The notes under the pieces were generated by a model. That model searched no databases and was not told where the DNA came from. It saw only the letters and a program-made list of their open reading frames with translations. DNA of 10,241 nt from Deltaproteobacteria bacterium (GTDB lineage: Bacteria; Desulfobacterota; Desulfobacteria; Desulfobacterales; SURF-15): NCBI GenBank assembly GCA_024644775.1, contig JAHEHB010000176.1:1-10241 (forward strand). Direction: 5' to 3'. Of this stretch, positions 5,421 to 10,241 are shown piece by piece. Numbering within the stretch: the stretch's first letter is position 1; each line of letters begins with the position of its first letter. The translations under genes and the position numbers were made by a program.

Positions 5421-6839
5421 TCAAAACACCGAAGTATACGGACGTTTCCTTATTTTATAGGGTGTCATCGGTTTATGATAACCGGATTGGCCCACTTTTT
5501 CGGGCAGTTTCCAGCCGTCCAGTTCCTTTTCCACCATCTGTTCCATTTCCCTAACCACATCCGATGCCTGACCGGAAATGTCGTTGAGCATTTCGGGATC
5601 TTTTTTAAGATCAAAGAGATATTTCTGTTCCTTATCCTGCAGATTGACCAGGTAGTAGTATTCCGGCGTTCTGATATAGGTGTGGTCATTATAACCGCCG
5701 GCAGCATAGTCACGAATCTTTTCCGTCGTTCCATCCAAGAGACCGCTGAAATCCAGGCCGTTCATCGAACCGGGTTTTTCAATTCCCGTTAAGGAAAGCA
5801 AGGTCGGGGCGATATCGTATTCGTGGACAATACTTTCAATGCGTTTGCCGGAGAATTTTTTCTTGGGTAGACTCATCAGCATCACGGTATCCAGCAAATT
5901 CCAGCGCAGTGCCGGTGGCGTCTTGCGAATAAGCCCGTGTTCTCCCAGAGGATGGCCGTGATCAGATACCACCACTACAGCAGTGTCCTGATCCAGTCCC
6001 ATATTGTAAAATTTCTCCATAAAATGACCGAACCAGCGATCCACCATGCTCACTTCACCCGCATACAGCGCCTTGATATGCTTAAGTTCCGCTTCGGTGA
6101 TGCCTTCCAGCTTTCCCTGTTGGGGCAGAATCAAATCTCTCCCATCATAGCCGGGATCATACATTTCTCTGTAATCTCGCGGCGGGTCCCACGGTTCATG
6201 GGGATCGAAGCTGTCGATATAGAGATAAAAGTTTTCGTAATAGCGGGCATTCCGTTCCAGCCACTTTTCTGCCGTGCGGAAAACTTGGGCTGAAAAATAA
6301 TCTTCCTCGCTGCGAAAACCATCTTGATTGCGCATATGCTGCTCGAGGTATTTCTGCTGAGCCGTGCCTTCCAGCTCAGGGTAGAGAAATTCGGAAAAGT
6401 CCTTGCGTCTGGTCCCGCCCATATGGAGACGGTCCCCTTCATTGCCGCGAATGAAGATAAACGAATCAAAACCGATGTGGAAATTCATATCCGGAGGGAA
6501 GAAGTGAAAAACGTCCGTAATCATACCGGTGACATATTCATTTTGTTGCAGGACTTCCTGAAGCGTCGGATATTCAAAGGGCAGACCATGCCAACCCAGC
6601 AAGGTGTGCACATTATTTGGATGCAAGGGGACATTGTCTCTAAAGGGGTGTACTCTTTTTCCCTGCATCACCCCCCTGCGGAATGGTAACGTGGGGATAC
6701 CATTGGGATACATGTTGTCAAAGACAATATTATCGGCCGCGAATTTATCCAAATGCGGGGTTCGTATCCAGTCGTTACCATAACAGCCCAGATGATCGCG
6801 CCTTAGACTATCTAAACAGATTACGATGAAATTCATCAT
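5421..6839 (-). CDS. Sulfatase-fold hydrolase with threonine at the nucleophile site
   Basis: This 472-residue protein is a complete alkaline-phosphatase-superfamily hydrolase of sulfatase type. It opens with IVICLDSLRRDHLGCYG (metal ligand D10), continues with TPHLDKFA, and later has FDPHEPW (211-217) and VVSDHGHPLGEHG, where D293 and H294 are the expected metal ligands. The catalytic motif C/S-x-P-x-R is replaced by T50-L-P-F-R54, coded by ACG (6690-6692 on the plus strand). Thr is the nucleophile in nucleotide pyrophosphatases and phosphonoacetate hydrolase of the same superfamily, so phosphoester, phosphonate or another ester may be the substrate. It lacks a signal peptide. Two adjacent ATGs start the frame; AGGAG sits upstream of both, and the partial paralogue at 1-469 starts at the equivalent of the second. 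It lies 23 bases after the OppF-like gene and 20 before the molybdoenzyme gene, so all three are likely co-transcribed. Confidence 0.92.
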   Translation of the reverse strand: MMNFIVICLDSLRRDHLGCYGNDWIRTPHLDKFAADNIVFDNMYPNGIPTLPFRRGVMQGKRVHPFRDNVPLHPNNVHTLLGWHGLPFEYPTLQEVLQQNEYVTGMITDVFHFFPPDMNFHIGFDSFIFIRGNEGDRLHMGGTRRKDFSEFLYPELEGTAQQKYLEQHMRNQDGFRSEEDYFSAQVFRTAEKWLERNARYYENFYLYIDSFDPHEPWDPPRDYREMYDPGYDGRDLILPQQGKLEGITEAELKHIKALYAGEVSMVDRWFGHFMEKFYNMGLDQDTAVVVVSDHGHPLGEHGLIRKTPPALRWNLLDTVMLMSLPKKKFSGKRIESIVHEYDIAPTLLSLTGIEKPGSMNGLDFSGLLDGTTEKIRDYAAGGYNDHTYIRTPEYYYLVNLQDKEQKYLFDLKKDPEMLNDISGQASDVVREMEQMVEKELDGWKLPEKVGQSGYHKPMTPYKIRKRPYTSVF

Positions 6840-6862
6840 TTTTTCTCCTTTTCCATAATATT

Positions 6863-7912
6863 TTAAAACTGAATGGATCTCAGATCGAGGGTCTCTGCGA
6901 AATGGCAGGTGACAAAGTGTTCTTCTCCCATATCCCGGTATTCCGGAACAGTGGTTTTACAAATATCTTTGACATAGTTGCATCGCGGATGAAAGGTGCA
7001 GCCGGGAGGGGGGTTAACGGGACTGGGAACATCTCCCGTGAGAGTGATTCGTTCTGCCCTGAAAGCGGGATCCGGGACCGGTACTGCCGACATCAGCGCC
7101 TCTGTATAGGGATGCTTCGGATCCAGGAATAACTCTTCGGTGCGCGCAAGCTCTGCGATTTTTCCCAGATACATGACGGCCACCCGGTTACCGATGTGTT
7201 TAACCACGGAGAGGTCATGTGCGATGAAAAGATAGGTTAAATGAAACTTTTCCTGCAAATCTTCCAAAAGATTGATGACCTGTGCTTGGATAGAAACATC
7301 CAGCGCGGAGACAGGCTCATCTGCCACCACCAGTTGAGGATCCAGTGCCAGCGCGCGTGCTACGGCGATTCGCTGGCGCTGTCCACCGGAGAACTCATGG
7401 GGGTACCGTCTCATTTGTTCCGGTTTGAGTCCGACAGCGTTTAGTAGCTCACGTACCCGGTCCTCTCTTTTGCTCCCGCCGGCCGTATGATGAATCCGCA
7501 TCCCTTCACCAACGATATCCCCTACCGTCATCCGGGGATTTAGAGAGGAATAGGGATCCTGGAAGATGATCTGCATCTCACGGCGCAATGTCTTGAGAAT
7601 TTTGGGAGACGCCGTGGCGATGTCGACGATCTTTCCCGGTTCGTTTGGACCGGCAAGCTGTTTGCTTCGAAACAATATTTTGCCTGAAGTGGGTTCGATG
7701 AGACTCAAAATGGTTCTGCCGGCGGTTGTCTTGCCGCAACCGCTTTCTCCAACCAGTCCCAGTGTTTCGCCTTCCCGGATGAATAGGTCGATGTCATCAA
7801 CAGCCTTGACATGGGCAACGACCCGGCTGAAAACACCCTTGCGGAGAGGGAAAAATTTCCTCAAATTTTTTACGTCCAGTAATATATGATTCGTAGACAA
7901 TTTGTACCTCAC
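6863..7912 (-). CDS. Opp/Dpp-type ABC importer ATPase (OppF/DppF-like)
   Basis: This 349-residue ATPase shows Walker A GESGCGKT (55-62), Q-loop [12 protein letters not shown], signature FSGGQRQR, Walker [12 protein letters not shown], the H-loop in FIAHDLS, and a C-terminal oligopeptide-transporter domain with the cysteines of [11 protein letters not shown] and VTCHF. In a structurally studied mycobacterial peptide importer such cysteines hold an iron-sulfur cluster. It should pair with the OppD-like protein on the cytoplasmic face to power uptake of peptides, nickel chelates, glycosides or other small solutes; the ATPase does not reveal the substrate. The called start is GTG at 7910-7912, preceded by AGGTGA. 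An in-frame TTG at 7898-7900, four codons in, has its own GAGGT, so the true start is uncertain. The 211-base gap before it is unusual for such operons. Confidence 0.93.
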   Translation of the reverse strand: MRYKLSTNHILLDVKNLRKFFPLRKGVFSRVVAHVKAVDDIDLFIREGETLGLVGESGCGKTTAGRTILSLIEPTSGKILFRSKQLAGPNEPGKIVDIATASPKILKTLRREMQIIFQDPYSSLNPRMTVGDIVGEGMRIHHTAGGSKREDRVRELLNAVGLKPEQMRRYPHEFSGGQRQRIAVARALALDPQLVVADEPVSALDVSIQAQVINLLEDLQEKFHLTYLFIAHDLSVVKHIGNRVAVMYLGKIAELARTEELFLDPKHPYTEALMSAVPVPDPAFRAERITLTGDVPSPVNPPPGCTFHPRCNYVKDICKTTVPEYRDMGEEHFVTCHFAETLDLRSIQF

Positions 7913-7933
7913 GTACTTTCACCTAAATTGAGC

Positions 7934-8009
7934 GTTTCAAATTTTAAAAGGGATAATTTTGCCTGATTTTCAATGAATTCTATCAAGTTATATTTTTAAA
8001 ATTTGAAAC
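7934..8009. repeat. Perfect 16-base inverted repeat with 44-base centre between the two ATPase genes
   Basis: GTTTCAAATTTTAAAA at 7934-7949 is exactly inverted at 7994-8009. The arms are AT-rich and the 44-base centre is non-coding. No target-site duplication is evident beside it. It may be a hairpin in the mRNA between the OppD-like and OppF-like genes, or the remains of a small insertion. Confidence 0.75.
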
Positions 8010-8016
8010 CCTTTGG

Positions 8017-8116
8017 GATTGCCGATCTTATCACATCTACTGCGTCAGATGCCGTCCCGCATAGGCAACTATAGCGAAAAGACATCTTCCTTGTATCTGC
8101 GGCAACCTCGGCAATC
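8017..8116. repeat. 9-base inverted repeat flanking a 100-base non-coding segment
   Basis: GATTGCCGA at 8017-8025 is inverted as TCGGCAATC at 8108-8116, just past the OppD-like stop at 8124. The interior holds further short complementary words (CATCT, AGATGCCG, ATCTGCGGCA), so the segment could fold as one branched structure. It resembles a dispersed intergenic element, but one copy in this window cannot prove that. Confidence 0.45.
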
Positions 8117-8123
8117 GCTCAAC

Positions 8124-9110
8124 TCAGGTTTCAGTTAAAAAACAAGCCACCCGATGACCGGGCCTTACTTCCTGCAAGACAGGGATCTCCGTTAAACAGA
8201 TCTCTTTGGCTCCGGGGCATCGTGGGCAAAATCCACATCCCAGCGGTGCATCCAGTAAATCCGGTACAACGCCTTCGATGGGAACCAGCCGTTTTTTGGT
8301 TGTGGTCGACAGGGAAGGAATTGAGTTCATCAATCCCTGGGTATAAGGGTGTTGCGGGTGATGGAAGATATCCCAAACGGTCCCGATTTCGACAACCTTT
8401 CCGAGATACATTACGGCCACATCGTCGGCCATGCCGGCAATCACCCCAAGATCATGGGTGATAAACAGGATGGCAGCATTAAACTCCCTGCGCAAATTAT
8501 TCATCAGTTCCAGCACCTGGGCCTGTATGGTGACGTCCAGAGCGGTGGTCGGTTCGTCGGCGATCAACAACGCCGGGTTGCAGGACAATGCCATTGCGAT
8601 CATCGCCCGCTGCCGCATTCCGCCGGATAATTGGTGCGGATACTCGTTTATTCGCTGTTCCGGCAAAGGAATTCCCACCGCCTGAAGCATCTCGATAGCC
8701 TTTTTTCGCGCCGCCCGCTTATTCAGATTTTGGTGTACGATGATGCTTTCCATGATCTGGTTTCCAATGGTATACACCGGATTCAGGGAGGTCATGGGCT
8801 CTTGGAAAATCATGGCAATTTCGTTTCCTCGAATGGAACGCATCCCGCTGCCTTTGGGATTGAGCTTGGTCAGATCCAACACATTCCCGGCGCGATGGAA
8901 AAGGATTTCGCCGGCAACAATTTTGCCGGGTGGTGTGGGAATCAATCTTAGGATCGACAATGCGGTTACGGATTTTCCACACCCACTCTCACCGACAATT
9001 CCCAGTGTTTTTTCAGGTTCTATGGTAAAATCAACGCCATCGACTGCACGTACCACACCTCCTGTCGTGTAGAAATATGTTTTTAATCCTATAATATCAA
9101 TTAACGGCAT
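8124..9110 (-). CDS. Opp/Dpp-type ABC importer ATPase (OppD/DppD-like)
   Basis: This 328-residue ATPase has Walker A GESGCGKS (40-47), Q-loop MIFQEPMTSLNP, signature LSGGMRQR, Walker B LLIADEPTTALD and the H-loop in FITHDLGV. Its C-terminal domain carries GCGFCPRCP, EIC and VACF, the cysteine pattern of oligopeptide-transporter ATPases. The signature wording LSGGMRQR and the EPTTALD after Walker B mark it as the D-type partner; the F-type is the next gene downstream. The ATG at 9108-9110 has a clear GGGAG ribosome site. It is a full-length, intact protein. It probably belongs to one operon with the OppC-like gene upstream and the OppF-like gene downstream, though spacers of 330 and 211 bases on its two sides are longer than usual and carry inverted repeats. 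Confidence 0.94.
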   Translation of the reverse strand: MPLIDIIGLKTYFYTTGGVVRAVDGVDFTIEPEKTLGIVGESGCGKSVTALSILRLIPTPPGKIVAGEILFHRAGNVLDLTKLNPKGSGMRSIRGNEIAMIFQEPMTSLNPVYTIGNQIMESIIVHQNLNKRAARKKAIEMLQAVGIPLPEQRINEYPHQLSGGMRQRAMIAMALSCNPALLIADEPTTALDVTIQAQVLELMNNLRREFNAAILFITHDLGVIAGMADDVAVMYLGKVVEIGTVWDIFHHPQHPYTQGLMNSIPSLSTTTKKRLVPIEGVVPDLLDAPLGCGFCPRCPGAKEICLTEIPVLQEVRPGHRVACFLTET

Positions 9111-9203
9111 TATCTCTCCCTTTGCAACAGGGTGATTACCCCAAGACTAGTAACCGGTGGTAAATCCTTATAAAATCCCAAATTTCAAGCACCAAATTCT
9201 TTA

Positions 9204-9300
9204 CCCTGTTAAATAAGCCTGCTCATGGCCTGACCCTATCGTTTAAAGAGATTACGCTTAAGACCTGCACAGCAAATCACCACAAGACGATTTAACAGGG
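9204..9300. repeat. Perfect 11-base inverted repeat enclosing 75 bases
   Basis: CCCTGTTAAAT at 9204-9214 is exactly inverted as ATTTAACAGGG at 9290-9300. The enclosed segment is non-coding. The arms differ from those in the 7934-8009 and 8017-8116 repeats, so these are not copies of one element. Confidence 0.65.
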
Positions 9301-9328
9301 CAGGTAAATCTCAAATTCAAATATTCAA

Positions 9329-9353
9329 CACGCGGCGCAAGCGCCTGCGCGTG
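9329..9353. other. GC-rich hairpin downstream of the OppC-like gene
   Basis: CACGCG at 9329-9334 pairs with CGCGTG at 9348-9353, and further GGCGC/GCGCC pairing is possible inside. No T run follows on either strand, so it is not a classic intrinsic terminator. An mRNA-stabilising stem after the permease genes is possible. Confidence 0.4.
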
Positions 9354-9440
9354 ACCAAACAGTTCTGGACGTCTGAATTTCAGTCATTTTGTTTTTTCAC
9401 AAATAAATGTTCTTTCTTCACGATCATCCAGTGTAGAATG

Positions 9441-10241
9441 CTACTCCGAACCCCTGAGCCGGGGATCGAGAATGTCACGCAGGCCGTCTCCAGCTAGATT
9501 TAAACCCAGCACTGCGATGGCAATGGCGACGCCGGGAAAAATCGTAATCCAATAGGCCACCCGCATAAACTCCCGGCCTTCGGCCAGAATATTCCCCCAG
9601 CTTGGCTCCGGGGGTGGTGTTCCGGCCCCCACAAAGCTCAGTGAGGCTTCGGCAATGATGGCATAGGCGAAAATAAACGTCATCTGTATCATGAGGGGCG
9701 CCCAGCTATTCATCATGATGTGCTTGAAGAGCAGCCGCAGGGTGCTCGCCCCCAGGGCCCGGGCAGCCTCGACGAACTCGGTCTCCTTGAGTGAGAGTAC
9801 CGAACCGCGAACGATACGCGCCGTGCGGGGCGTATAAACGATGCTCAGGGCAATGACGGCGTTGAACCAGTTTGGTTGGAGAATGGCCATGATCCCCAAG
9901 GCCAGGATGATCGCCGGAAATGCCATGAGTGCGTCCATAATACGCATGATGATCCAGTTGTCGATCTTTGGATAGTACCCGGCCACCAGGCCGATGACCG
10001 CGCCGGCGATGGTGGTGAAGATGACCACTACAAAGCCGACCTTCATGGACAGTCGCGTGCCCCAGATGATGCGAGAGAGCAAGTCCCGGCCAAAACCATC
10101 AGCCCCGAGCAGGTGGTCGCGACCCGGCGGGGCCAGGCGGTGGTCGATGTTCTGCTCCAGGGGATCGTAGGGTGAGAGCACCGGGGCCAAGACGGCTACC
10201 AGAACCACGAAAAAGGTGATGATGAATCCGATGCCGGAAAG
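9441..10241 (-). CDS. Opp/Dpp-type ABC importer permease (OppC/DppC-like), N-terminus outside the window
   Basis: The frame is open from the right edge to the stop at 9441-9443, giving 266 residues. A GTG at 10206-10208 lies inside the first membrane segment (FIITFFVVLVAVLAPVL), so the true start lies beyond the window, probably a few tens of residues upstream judging by the usual length near 300. The landmarks are family-typical: the periplasmic SPYDPLEQN segment, LGADGFGRDLLSRIIWGTR, the cytoplasmic EAA loop EAARALGASTLRLLFKHI that contacts the ATPases, AEASLSFVGAGTPPP, SWGNILAEGREF, and the ending GDGLRDILDPRLRG. Several hydrophobic helices lie between these. Together with an OppB-like permease and a binding protein, expected just outside the window, it would form the membrane channel for the OppD/OppF-like ATPases downstream. 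Confidence 0.94.
   Translation of the reverse strand, partial: LSGIGFIITFFVVLVAVLAPVLSPYDPLEQNIDHRLAPPGRDHLLGADGFGRDLLSRIIWGTRLSMKVGFVVVIFTTIAGAVIGLVAGYYPKIDNWIIMRIMDALMAFPAIILALGIMAILQPNWFNAVIALSIVYTPRTARIVRGSVLSLKETEFVEAARALGASTLRLLFKHIMMNSWAPLMIQMTFIFAYAIIAEASLSFVGAGTPPPEPSWGNILAEGREFMRVAYWITIFPGVAIAIAVLGLNLAGDGLRDILDPRLRGSE

Larger units (their letters stand above)
9111..9440. other. 330-base non-coding spacer between the OppC-like and OppD-like genes
   Basis: No open frame with coding character is visible on either strand. The spacer holds an 11-base inverted repeat (9204-9300), a GC-rich hairpin (9329-9353) and AT-rich sequence at 9371-9420. The ribosome site of the OppD-like gene is at its left end. 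Its length is odd for neighbours whose products form one complex, so either an insertion or a processing or regulatory element lies here. Confidence 0.6.

Noticed and set aside
7934..9300. Inverted repeats considered as a CRISPR array or as copies of one insertion sequence
   Set aside because: There are no regularly spaced direct repeats, the arms of the three repeats differ, and no transposase frame or target duplication is present.
9329..9353. GC-rich hairpin considered as an intrinsic terminator of the OppC-like gene
   Set aside because: No T run follows on the minus strand, and a terminator here would cut the OppD/OppF genes from their permease.

Overview
The window looks like an accessory region of an anaerobic or facultative bacterium of mid-range GC. 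The mix of a soluble DMSO-reductase-family molybdoenzyme, sulfatase-fold hydrolases, an EAL-HDOD signalling protein and a peptide-type ABC importer would fit an environmental sulfur-metabolising deltaproteobacterium (Desulfobacterota). That assignment is inference from gene content, since the window has no rRNA or other marker gene.

Layout, left to right. 1-469 (minus) is the N-terminal part of a sulfatase-fold hydrolase cut by the window edge. 632-1846 (minus) is an EAL-HDOD protein. Just upstream of it, at about 1916-2038, lies a decayed piece of an OppF-like ABC ATPase that happens to be in frame with it and would give a false longer N-terminus. 2355-3220 (plus) is a Xre/DUF2384-RES toxin-antitoxin pair with a near-consensus promoter and palindromic operator candidates. 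3286-10241 (minus) is a long co-directional block. In transcription order it runs: OppC-like permease (cut by the edge), OppD-like ATPase, OppF-like ATPase, a complete sulfatase-fold hydrolase, and a DMSO-reductase-family catalytic subunit. The last three are separated by only 20-23 bp. The OppC-OppD and OppD-OppF spacers are unusually long (330 and 211 bp) and carry perfect inverted repeats.

Working model (inference): an Opp/Dpp-type importer brings in a small molecule, the hydrolase removes an ester group, and the molybdoenzyme performs a redox step, all in the cytoplasm because neither enzyme has a visible signal peptide. The most striking detail is that both sulfatase-fold proteins have threonine where sulfatases carry the Cys/Ser that becomes formylglycine, so they may not be sulfatases. 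The left side (ABC ATPase remnant, then sulfatase-like gene, same strand) repeats the order of the right side (OppF, then sulfatase-like gene). This suggests a second, partly decayed copy of the same type of locus, now interrupted by the EAL-HDOD gene.
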